Positions 18,423 to 23,596 of a stretch of DNA of 23,596 bases are shown in pieces (position 1 is the first letter of the stretch; every line of letters starts with the position of its first letter). Both the position numbers and the translations under genes were made by a program. Source of the DNA: Bacillota bacterium (GTDB taxonomy: Bacteria; Bacillota; Clostridia; Acetivibrionales; DSM-1351); the NCBI GenBank assembly GCA_023431385.1, contig JAEYWA010000129.1, positions 1-23,596 on the forward strand, in the 5' to 3' direction. The notes below the pieces were generated by a model that saw only the letters and a program-made list of their open reading frames with translations, had not been told where the DNA came from and did no database searches.

Positions 18423-18451
18423 TTGACACAAAAATCTTCCAGATGTAGTAT
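18423..18451 (+). promoter_or_regulatory. SigmaA-type promoter of the GNAT gene
   Basis: Perfect TTGACA at 18423-18428, a 17-bp spacer, and TAGTAT at 18446-18451. Transcription would start near 18458, giving a 5' UTR of about 70 nt that contains a 14-bp palindrome. Confidence 0.7.
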
Positions 18452-18484
18452 TGCTTGTAATGAGTTACCTCTAAACAGGTACTA

Positions 18485-18498
18485 TTTACATATGTAAA
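18485..18498. promoter_or_regulatory. 14-bp perfect palindrome, candidate operator
   Basis: TTTACATATGTAAA is a perfect inverted repeat lying between the predicted transcription start (~18458) and the SD of the GNAT gene (about 18515-18520). Such a position suits a repressor roadblock. No regulator gene is adjacent, so this is only a candidate. Confidence 0.4.
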
Positions 18499-18527
18499 GT
18501 ACTATGTGATGCAATGGAGGAATTACT

Positions 18528-19034
18528 ATGATACGAGGAATTGAACAACCAAATATTATCCAAATAAATGCAAATCTAAGATTAAGAAAATTTGACTTCT
18601 ATTTTGACTTTGCTATTAAATGGTATCAAGATATAGAAACAGTTAGGCTTGTAGATGGAAAAAATGCTACCACATACGATAAAGAGAAGCTTCTAAAAAT
18701 GTATAATTTCCTAAATAATCAGGGCGAGTTATACTTCATTGAAATGCTTGAAGAGAATGAGTTTAATCCTATTGGTGATGTTACATTTTGGCAAGAAGAT
18801 ATGCCAATAGTAATTGGTGATAAAAGGTATCGAAATTGTGGAATAGGTACTCTTGTAATTGAAACCTTGTTAAAACGGGCGATTAGTATTGGATATAAAA
18901 CTATTTATATAAATGAAATTTATGATTACAATGAAGGTTCAAAGGTTTTATTTTTAAAGAATGGATTTAAAGCATATAAAAAAACTGAACAAGGTTATTC
19001 TTATTTTTTAGATTTAGAAAATTATAATAAGTAA
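18528..19034 (+). CDS. GNAT family N-acetyltransferase
   Basis: 168 aa. The acetyl-CoA-binding motif A is visible as RNCGIG at 102-107 followed by the helix TLVIETLLKRAI, then IYINEIYDYNEGSKVLFLKNGF, the usual beta5-alpha4 end of the fold. The N-terminal part is less conserved, so the acetyl acceptor cannot be predicted; similarity of layout to ribosomal-protein or antibiotic acetyltransferases is only general. The start is ATG 18528 with SD TGGAGG. It has its own promoter and stands as a single intact gene among fragments. Confidence 0.9.
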   Translation: MIRGIEQPNIIQINANLRLRKFDFYFDFAIKWYQDIETVRLVDGKNATTYDKEKLLKMYNFLNNQGELYFIEMLEENEFNPIGDVTFWQEDMPIVIGDKRYRNCGIGTLVIETLLKRAISIGYKTIYINEIYDYNEGSKVLFLKNGFKAYKKTEQGYSYFLDLENYNK

Positions 19035-19039
19035 ATTCT

Positions 19040-19198
19040 TATGACGCATGCGTTGTCAAGTATGGGCTTGAAAACCACATCGGACCTGGAACTTTTTCGG
19101 CCGATGTGGTAGCAGCTCAAAAAACATTTGAAAAGATATATGACTTTCATATGGCATATCCAAACGTAAAAATATATTTCGGGCATCAGCTTCCCTAA
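19040..19198 (+). pseudogene. C-terminal fragment of a metallo-beta-lactamase-fold hydrolase
   Basis: A 52-codon open stretch starting YDACVVKYGLENHIGPG and ending NVKIYFGHQLP plus TAA. The A...F..IYDFH..YP.VKIYFGH pattern resembles the final helix, strand and metal-ligand His of lactonase-like MBL hydrolases. It lacks a start codon, SD and the upstream HxHxDH part. It begins right after the GNAT stop, so the 5' part of a gene has been deleted. Confidence 0.4.
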
Positions 19199-19341
19199 GT
19201 AAAGACAATTAAATAAGTCATGCGAATTTATAGACTAAAAAACCTTACAATTGGTGAATTACATTCTTTATTGAATTTTAATTTCAATGTAAAACACTAC
19301 CGCGTACGTAGGTTACTGAGTATTAACCCTACATAATAAAC

Positions 19342-19371
19342 GGCTCCTGTTGACGTTTTTATACAGGAGCC
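19342..19371 (-). terminator. Hairpin downstream of cotJC
   Basis: GGCTCCTGT (19342-19350) and ACAGGAGCC (19363-19371) form a perfect 9-bp stem with a 12-nt loop. It is 46 bp beyond the cotJC stop on the minus strand and is followed there by GTTTATTAT, so it probably ends cotJC transcription. It could work both ways. Confidence 0.65.
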
Positions 19372-19417
19372 TTCCTCGTATTCCAATAAAACAATAAACA
19401 AGCTAAAAATAAAAAAT

Positions 19418-19621
19418 CTACCTTGGTCTGTTGTCAAATGCAGGATTAAAGGCATAATAATTCTTTGAATCAAGATTTTCCTGAACTACTCTTAATGCCT
19501 CTCCAAATCTCTGGAAGTGAACTACTTCCCTTTCGCGGAGGAATTTAATAGGATCTTTAACATCGGGGTCATCTGCCAGGCGCAATATATTGTCGTAGGT
19601 TGTTCTTGCCTTTTGCTCTGG
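19418..19621 (-). pseudogene. cotJC: 3' fragment of cotJC (manganese-catalase-like spore coat protein), interrupted by the recombinase element
   Basis: The last ~66 codons of CotJC are present. EQKARTTYDNILRLADDPD and then FLREREVVHFQRFGEAL match the C-terminal ferritin-like helix region of CotJC/Mn-catalase, including the ExxxH-type metal-ligand helix (REREVVHFQRF). The family is about 190 aa, so some two thirds is missing. Upstream of Glu (GAG at 19616-19618) the frame enters unrelated sequence just after the stop of a serine recombinase gene; no start codon or SD is present. The break is therefore the junction of an integrated element. The 5' part is expected on the same strand beyond the right edge of the window. 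If the element excises precisely, the gene would be restored. Confidence 0.85.
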
Positions 19622-19641
19622 TACGATGGTGTTAGAACAAC
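19599..19641. other. Candidate hybrid attachment site (att) of the serine recombinase
   Basis: An 8-bp inverted repeat, GTTGTTCT (19599-19606) and AGAACAAC (19634-19641), is centred at 19620, exactly where similarity to CotJC stops (19616-19621). One arm lies in cotJC and the other in element DNA. A ~40-50-bp site with imperfect dyad symmetry is what large serine recombinases use. The crossover dinucleotide cannot be fixed without the other end. Confidence 0.55.
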
Positions 19642-19643
19642 AA

Positions 19644-21197
19644 TTAGAAATTCCAATGAATTTCAACAGGTACAATCTTTGTTACTGGGTCACGTTTACC
19701 GATTGCAATATGGTCTATCAGGTTATCTACAATTTCACGATTGAGCTTATTAATATCCATGTATTCCTCAATCATTTGCCTGCGATTTTCAGTCGATAAC
19801 ATTTTGAACTGAAGGTTTTCCAACTGTTCATTGGCACTTGCAATCAGCTTTTCAAACCGTTCTTTCTCAGCTGAAAAATTTCTTGAAAGCTCAAGAAAAT
19901 CACTTTCTGAGATAACGCCATTTACTTTATCCAAATAGATTTCACGAAACCCTTTGGCATATTCGGTTTTCTTTTTCTCAAAAGAAGCAATTTCACTTTT
20001 AATTTTGTCCATGCTCTCGGCTATGTTATTATGAAAGCTGACACGCCGGGTAATATCCTCTTTGTCCAGGTATGAATCTATCATGCCCTTTAGCTCTGCA
20101 ATAACGGCATGTTCCAGTGCTTCCACCGATAGAAAGGAACCCTGGCAGGCATCCTTTGCAACATGCTTGGTCGTGCATTTTAAATAATGCCGGCCATGAT
20201 TTTTTGACGACCGCATAATATAACCGCAATACATGCATCGGGTCTTTCTTGCAAAAATTCCGATGGAGCCGATAGAAAACGGCTTGGCTTTTTGCTGTAC
20301 CAGCTCCTGCACTCTGTTCCATAACTCCATGTCAATGATCGGCTCATGGGTATTTTCTACCTTAATCCAATTTTGCCTCCCAATAGGCTTATTTTCTTTC
20401 GTTTTATAGGAAACACTGCCATATTTGCCTTGTACCATGTTCCCAATGTAAATTTCATTGATAAGCATGTCGGAAATTGCAAAGTATTTCCATAGCGTAC
20501 TGTTCTTTGTTTTGGGCTGCAAATACCGCAAGCCTTTTTGATGTTTGTACTCGGTTGGATTAGGGATACCTCTGTCGTTTAAAATCTGGGCGATTGCAGT
20601 TTTACCATAGCCTTGCGAAAAAAGTGTAAATACCTCCCTTACAACTGCGGCAGCTTCTTCATCAACAATCAAATGTCCCTTTTTATCAGGGTCTTTCATA
20701 TAACCGTACAGAGCAAAGGCTCCAATGTGAAACCCATTCTTCCTTCTGTTCGTCAATACGCTTTTGATGTTTTCCGACATGTCCTCAAGGTACCACTCAT
20801 TGATAAGCCCGTTGATTTGACGAGCTTTTTTATTGCCCTTTACATCGGTATCCGCATTGTCAACCACGCTTACAAACCGGATATTCCAAATAGGGAACAG
20901 ACCGTGTATGTACTTTTCTACTAACTCCATTTCCCTGGTAAAACGTGACTGGGTCTTGCACAGGACAATATCAAATTTGTGGTTTCTCGCATCATCGATC
21001 AGCTGATTGAACCCGGGGCGATTTCGGTCGGCTCCCGTATAATCATCATCACTATAAATGTTGTAGATGTCCCACTGTCTGTCAATTGCGTATTGAATGA
21101 GCAATGACTTTTGATTCTGAATGCTCTCGCTGTCGTCCTTTTCTGACTGCTTGTTTCTGTCCTCCTCGGATAGACGGCAATATATCGCTACTTTCAT
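19644..21197 (-). CDS. Large serine recombinase (site-specific integrase/excisionase)
   Basis: 517 aa. The resolvase-type catalytic domain is at ~2-150, with nucleophile Ser10 in YCRLS and active-site arginines R8, R85 and R88 (QSRFTREM). A recombinase domain (PF07508 type) lies at ~170-290. The zinc ribbon has C321, C324, C341 and C351, and a Glu/Lys-rich coiled coil at ~385-470 is typical of large serine integrases. The start is ATG at 21195-21197 with SD AAAGAGGAG upstream. It has its own sigmaA-like promoter. The stop is ~22 bp from the break in cotJC, so this enzyme should catalyse integration and excision at that site. All catalytic and zinc residues seem present, so it is probably active. 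Confidence 0.95.
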   Translation of the reverse strand: MKVAIYCRLSEEDRNKQSEKDDSESIQNQKSLLIQYAIDRQWDIYNIYSDDDYTGADRNRPGFNQLIDDARNHKFDIVLCKTQSRFTREMELVEKYIHGLFPIWNIRFVSVVDNADTDVKGNKKARQINGLINEWYLEDMSENIKSVLTNRRKNGFHIGAFALYGYMKDPDKKGHLIVDEEAAAVVREVFTLFSQGYGKTAIAQILNDRGIPNPTEYKHQKGLRYLQPKTKNSTLWKYFAISDMLINEIYIGNMVQGKYGSVSYKTKENKPIGRQNWIKVENTHEPIIDMELWNRVQELVQQKAKPFSIGSIGIFARKTRCMYCGYIMRSSKNHGRHYLKCTTKHVAKDACQGSFLSVEALEHAVIAELKGMIDSYLDKEDITRRVSFHNNIAESMDKIKSEIASFEKKKTEYAKGFREIYLDKVNGVISESDFLELSRNFSAEKERFEKLIASANEQLENLQFKMLSTENRRQMIEEYMDINKLNREIVDNLIDHIAIGKRDPVTKIVPVEIHWNF

Positions 21198-21254
21198 GGC
21201 TTTTTATCTCCTCTTTTCAGATTCGACAAAAACAAAGCCACCCTACCAATATTG

Positions 21255-21283
21255 ATTATACATGAATAGGATAGCCCTGTAAA
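21255..21283 (-). promoter_or_regulatory. SigmaA-type promoter of the recombinase gene
   Basis: Read on the minus strand: TTTACA (21283-21278), a 17-bp spacer, and a perfect TATAAT (21260-21255). The start would be near 21248, 50 nt before the recombinase ATG. The -35 abuts the stop of the upstream 49-aa gene. It does not look like a sigmaE or sigmaK promoter. Confidence 0.65.
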
Positions 21284-21433
21284 TTATCTGGTCGGGGGTG
21301 GGGGGAGTATGTTCTTGTTTTTCTCCATTTGATTTATAAGTTCAATCCATTTCTGGGCAAAATCTTTTTTTGAGGTATCCATATCGGCATTTTTAAAGAT
21401 ATTTTTCACAATCACTTGTACTTCTTGAGCCAT
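21284..21433 (-). CDS. Small protein (49 aa), upstream of the recombinase
   Basis: The start is ATG at 21431-21433, chosen for its SD (GAAGGGGG) about 6 bp upstream. Longer in-frame starts lack an SD. The protein begins MAQEVQVIVKNIFKNADMD, contains an amphipathic helix (FAQKWIELINQMEKNK) and ends PPPPTR. I do not recognise a family. Position directly before the recombinase, on the same strand, and small size make it a candidate accessory or directionality factor; this is inference only. Confidence 0.65.
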   Translation of the reverse strand: MAQEVQVIVKNIFKNADMDTSKKDFAQKWIELINQMEKNKNILPPPPTR

Positions 21434-21541
21434 ATGGACACCCCCTTCTAATATGTTTTCCATACATAATATGGCTGACCGGCTGAAATTCTGCCTGTCC
21501 TGTTGGGTTTTAACGATAAGCAAAAATTTTTGTCGTTGATA

Positions 21542-21835
21542 TTAATTCCAATGTCCTTTTTTGATTGGTAAAGGGTAAAATTGCTCATCACCGATCTGTA
21601 TTTTTGTACTTCCTTCGACTGGCATAAAAGCTTCCATTGCAACCAATGCCTTTATCAAGCTATTAACTGTGGGGTTGGACACTACTTCGTATATTTTCTT
21701 TTCAAACTTTTTTTCTAATTTTTCTTTATCTTTTTTGGGAAGTTTCTTTATCATTTCCTTAATTTTGTTGGGGTTATCTCCCAACGAAAATCTTTCAATA
21801 TCTTCCAATACTTCACTCAATAGATTATTTAACAT
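21542..21835 (-). CDS. Small charged protein (97 aa) in the recombinase operon
   Basis: The start is ATG at 21833-21835, preceded by SD AAAGGAGAG. An in-frame upstream ATG at 21874 has no SD and lies near the predicted transcription start. The protein begins MLNNLLSEVLEDIERFSLG and has a very Lys/Glu-rich helix (KKLPKKDKEKLEKKFEKK). It ends in a short beta-like part (KIQIGDEQFYPLPI). It is cytoplasmic, and I do not recognise the family. It is first in a three-gene minus-strand unit driven by the promoter at 21886-21914. Confidence 0.7.
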   Translation of the reverse strand: MLNNLLSEVLEDIERFSLGDNPNKIKEMIKKLPKKDKEKLEKKFEKKIYEVVSNPTVNSLIKALVAMEAFMPVEGSTKIQIGDEQFYPLPIKKGHWN

Positions 21836-21885
21836 GATATCTCTCCTTTCAAAACTGTAATATTTTTTTATCAAATGTTATAAAA

Positions 21886-21914
21886 AGTATAAATCCCTCA
21901 GAAAAGTAAGTCAA
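21886..21914 (-). promoter_or_regulatory. SigmaA-type promoter of the small-gene/recombinase unit
   Basis: On the minus strand: TTGACT (21914-21909), 17-bp spacer, TATACT (21891-21886). The start would be near 21879, 44 nt before the 97-aa gene. Confidence 0.75.
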
Positions 21915-21962
21915 TTTTACAAAAAAATATATTACTACATAAAATTGTAATGAAATATATTA

Positions 21963-21991
21963 TTGAATATATTATGTTTAGAGCATATAAT
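21963..21991 (+). promoter_or_regulatory. SigmaA-type promoter of the divergent zinc-finger gene
   Basis: TTGAAT (21963-21968), 17-bp spacer, perfect TATAAT (21986-21991). It is divergent from the recombinase-unit promoter, with 48 bp between the two -35 boxes. The surrounding DNA is extremely AT-rich. Confidence 0.75.
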
Positions 21992-22086
21992 AATGTAAAA
22001 GATAATATGATAATTGGATTTTATAATAAATAATTTAAATATAGATTATTTGTATTATTATTTATATCAAAATGGGAGATGGCAAA

Positions 22087-23304
22087 ATGACCGATTCTAC
22101 TCAAAAGATTTTTTTCGCAAACAGTGCTTTTAGATTTTCTTCCCCCGCTTGTGATTGTGAGGTGGACATTTTACACCCGTCAAAAGGCGTTACAAAACAT
22201 ATATACCGCCTGTACCCCAAAGAAGATACGCTCTATTACGCTTATATAGCTGGACAAGGACTTGTAAGTAAAAAGCGAAATGGCGCAGTTGAGGGTAGAT
22301 CTGTGTTGCCTGATCTACTAGCGATAAAAGATGATGATTCAAAGGCCGTAAAAGCTTTTATTGAAAAACACGGCTTTTTCCTGCCGCTTGACCCGAACGA
22401 GAATAACTCAGTAGAATCAGATCCTTTATTTGGATTGATAAATCGACTTAAGGCGACGGTTGCTCTTATGTCTGCCCTCGGTGAGGTGACGATTGACTAT
22501 AAACAGGTAATAGCGCTGACGATGTATTTACTTTTTACTCCACAAACCAGCATTAACTTGGACAACGGCTATGATGGACCTTTCTACACTTGTCCCCATG
22601 AAGCAGGTTGCGTTTGGCAAAACATCGATTCGATTAGTGAACTTGCAAGACAAGTTGAGGATGAACCCAATAAAGGATTTTATATTAATGATAGCGTCCG
22701 CCTACCACTTACATTCCTTGGAATGGGTGAATATGATGATGCTATAGGCTATGGAGAGTATGACTTCTCAAATGCAAGGAATAGATTAATATACCTTTTC
22801 CGAAATGCAGTAAACGTAAGTCCACATTGCCGGTTAGCTATTGATTTTCTGTACCATTTCCACAAAGATGTCGGAAATATTCAATCATTTAACCATAATG
22901 GCGAACTGGCTTTTACAGAGAGCAGTCCACATGCACCCGTTCGTTTCAAAAGCAAGTTTGATAATCAGCTGCAAACAGCACTATTAGCACTTGCAAAGAA
23001 CACATTGAAAACAGAAATAGAATATAACCTGGGTGGTATTACACCTTTATACGACACTGAATTAATGACTCCGTCGTGGCATGTTGACCATCTTGTATCT
23101 GGATTATATTTCTCTATTTTCTATATGCGGCCAGGGATTGAACTGTATCGGGTTTGTGCCAATCCCAATTGTGGACGCTCATTCCTTGTCCCTACAACTT
23201 CACACAAAAAAAGATACTGCAAAACCTCTTGCGCGAATGCCATGGCGCAGCGTAATCACCGGAAGAGGAAAATGGATGGCAATCAAATAGCCAATAATAG
23301 ATAG
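22087..23304 (+). CDS. CGNR-type zinc-finger protein, element cargo
   Basis: 405 aa from ATG 22087, preferred over the ATG at 22072 because the SD GGGAG (22074-22078) lies 8 bp before it and inside the longer frame. The C-terminus is a four-Cys zinc finger with C357, C362, C378 and C382 (CANPNCGRSF, then YCKTSCANAMAQRNHRKRK), very like the CGNR zinc finger and followed by a basic tail suited to nucleic-acid binding. The long N-terminal ~350 residues have no motif I know; a CPHEAGC motif near 165 could add metal ligands. The protein resembles Firmicute proteins often labelled DUF6076 or CGNR-containing. It may be a regulator of the element. A strong terminator follows. Confidence 0.8.
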   Translation: MTDSTQKIFFANSAFRFSSPACDCEVDILHPSKGVTKHIYRLYPKEDTLYYAYIAGQGLVSKKRNGAVEGRSVLPDLLAIKDDDSKAVKAFIEKHGFFLPLDPNENNSVESDPLFGLINRLKATVALMSALGEVTIDYKQVIALTMYLLFTPQTSINLDNGYDGPFYTCPHEAGCVWQNIDSISELARQVEDEPNKGFYINDSVRLPLTFLGMGEYDDAIGYGEYDFSNARNRLIYLFRNAVNVSPHCRLAIDFLYHFHKDVGNIQSFNHNGELAFTESSPHAPVRFKSKFDNQLQTALLALAKNTLKTEIEYNLGGITPLYDTELMTPSWHVDHLVSGLYFSIFYMRPGIELYRVCANPNCGRSFLVPTTSHKKRYCKTSCANAMAQRNHRKRKMDGNQIANNR

Positions 23305-23359
23305 AGGCTCCAATTTGGCGTTATTGATGTTTTCATTTTGGCAAAAGGGTTTAGCATTC

Positions 23360-23399
23360 AAAAAAAGTATCTGTGTCTAGCAGCGCAGATACTTTTTTT
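23360..23399. terminator. Strong bidirectional Rho-independent terminator
   Basis: A perfect 14-bp stem, A7-GTATCTG at 23360-23373 with CAGATAC-T7 at 23386-23399, and a 12-nt loop. The A/T runs at both ends let it act on either strand. It ends the zinc-finger gene. Confidence 0.9.
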
Positions 23400-23470
23400 G
23401 GTTATAATCAGTTTAATTGGTTGAATCATTCAGCCTTTTATTAATATCCTCCATTATTTTTCTATGGTAA

Positions 23471-23596
23471 AGCTACCTTTGGTCAGGATTCGGTAATAGT
23501 ATCGTAGACGCTTTGCTTGATAAGGCTGTCGTTTACAAGCTGAAAGAAAGGAACGTAATTGACCTGAAAATTTACTTCATGGTACTTAACAGTGAA
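23471..23596 (+). other. Partial open frame, weakly IS4-transposase-like, running off the window
   Basis: The frame is open from just after TAA 23468-23470 to the last base, giving SYLWSGFGNSIVDALLDK and continuing to KERNVIDLKIYFMVLNSE. The spacing of I/VD, then R, then the hydrophobic V.IYF segment recalls the N-terminal domain of IS4-family transposases. There is no ATG or SD at its beginning, so it may be a remnant. Identification is weak. Confidence 0.25.

Larger units (their letters stand above)
19621..23596. mobile_element. Serine-recombinase intervening element inserted in cotJC (left end; right end outside window)
   Basis: It begins at the break in cotJC. Visible cargo is the recombinase and two small upstream genes on the minus strand, and a divergent zinc-finger gene on the plus strand. 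No phage structural genes are seen in the visible 4 kb. The right boundary is not visible; the 5' part of cotJC is not found by eye up to 23596. The layout parallels known sporulation-gene intervening elements such as skin in sigK. Confidence 0.6.

Noticed and set aside
18418..18450. Ten-codon ORF (MKLDTKIFQM) with an upstream GAGG, possible leader peptide
   Set aside because: It overlaps the -35/-10 of the GNAT promoter, so it would not be on that transcript; probably chance.
19220..19336. 38-codon basic open frame (MRIYRLKNLTIGELH...) just before the cotJC hairpin
   Set aside because: There is no SD and no recognisable family; I cannot separate it from chance in AT-rich DNA.
19418..19675. 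Reading the cotJC fragment as an 85-aa gene from a TTG start
   Set aside because: The TTG lies inside the recombinase coding region without an SD; the first ~20 residues are recombinase sequence in another frame, so it is a junction artefact.
21448..21642. 64-codon minus-strand frame between the 97-aa and 49-aa genes
   Set aside because: It overlaps the 3' part of the 97-aa gene in another frame and has no SD.
1..23596. tRNA, rRNA or known riboswitch structures
   Set aside because: I looked for cloverleaf-like and conserved riboswitch core patterns in the intergenic gaps and saw none that I could support.

Overview
The window looks like chromosome of an anaerobic, spore-forming, low-GC Firmicute of class Clostridia. 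The evidence is AT-rich DNA, purine-rich Shine-Dalgarno (SD) sites before most genes, clostridial-type protein sequences, and part of a spore-coat gene (cotJC). A Ruminiclostridium-like genus is my best guess, but I cannot prove it from sequence alone.

Bases 1-2481 hold the 3' part of an ABC transporter ATPase gene and a 552-aa polytopic membrane protein, probably its permease. A terminator-like hairpin follows. From a strong sigmaA-type promoter at 2660-2688, eight co-oriented genes run to 15569. They encode a secreted/membrane protein with a GATase-like domain, an ABC ATPase, an ABC-2 permease, a three-TM coiled-coil protein with a Gln/Gly-rich repeat, a MoxR AAA+ ATPase, a DUF58 protein, a BatA-like vWA protein, and a 973-aa vWA/GATase-like/vWA protein. 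This joins a GldA/GldF-like ABC module to a MoxR-DUF58-vWA (Bat-like) module. The likely job is envelope-protein assembly or maturation by a AAA+ ATPase with metal-binding vWA partners, but the substrate is unknown.

Bases 15570-19200 are looser and partly decayed. They hold a small four-TM protein, a cupin, a TIR-like gene broken by a stop and a frameshift, a frameshifted zinc-ribbon gene, an intact GNAT acetyltransferase with its own promoter and a palindrome, and a C-terminal scrap of a metallo-beta-lactamase-fold hydrolase.

Bases 19342-23596 are the most interesting part. On the minus strand only the last ~66 codons of cotJC remain. Its 5' part is replaced, at a dyad-symmetric junction centred near 19620, by a large serine recombinase gene whose stop codon lies about 22 bp from the break. 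Upstream of the recombinase are two small genes (49 and 97 aa), and a 405-aa CGNR-type zinc-finger protein is transcribed divergently. This is the layout of a sporulation-gene intervening element (like skin in sigK). The other end of the element, and the 5' part of cotJC, would lie beyond the right edge. A weak IS4-like transposase N-terminal fragment runs off that edge.
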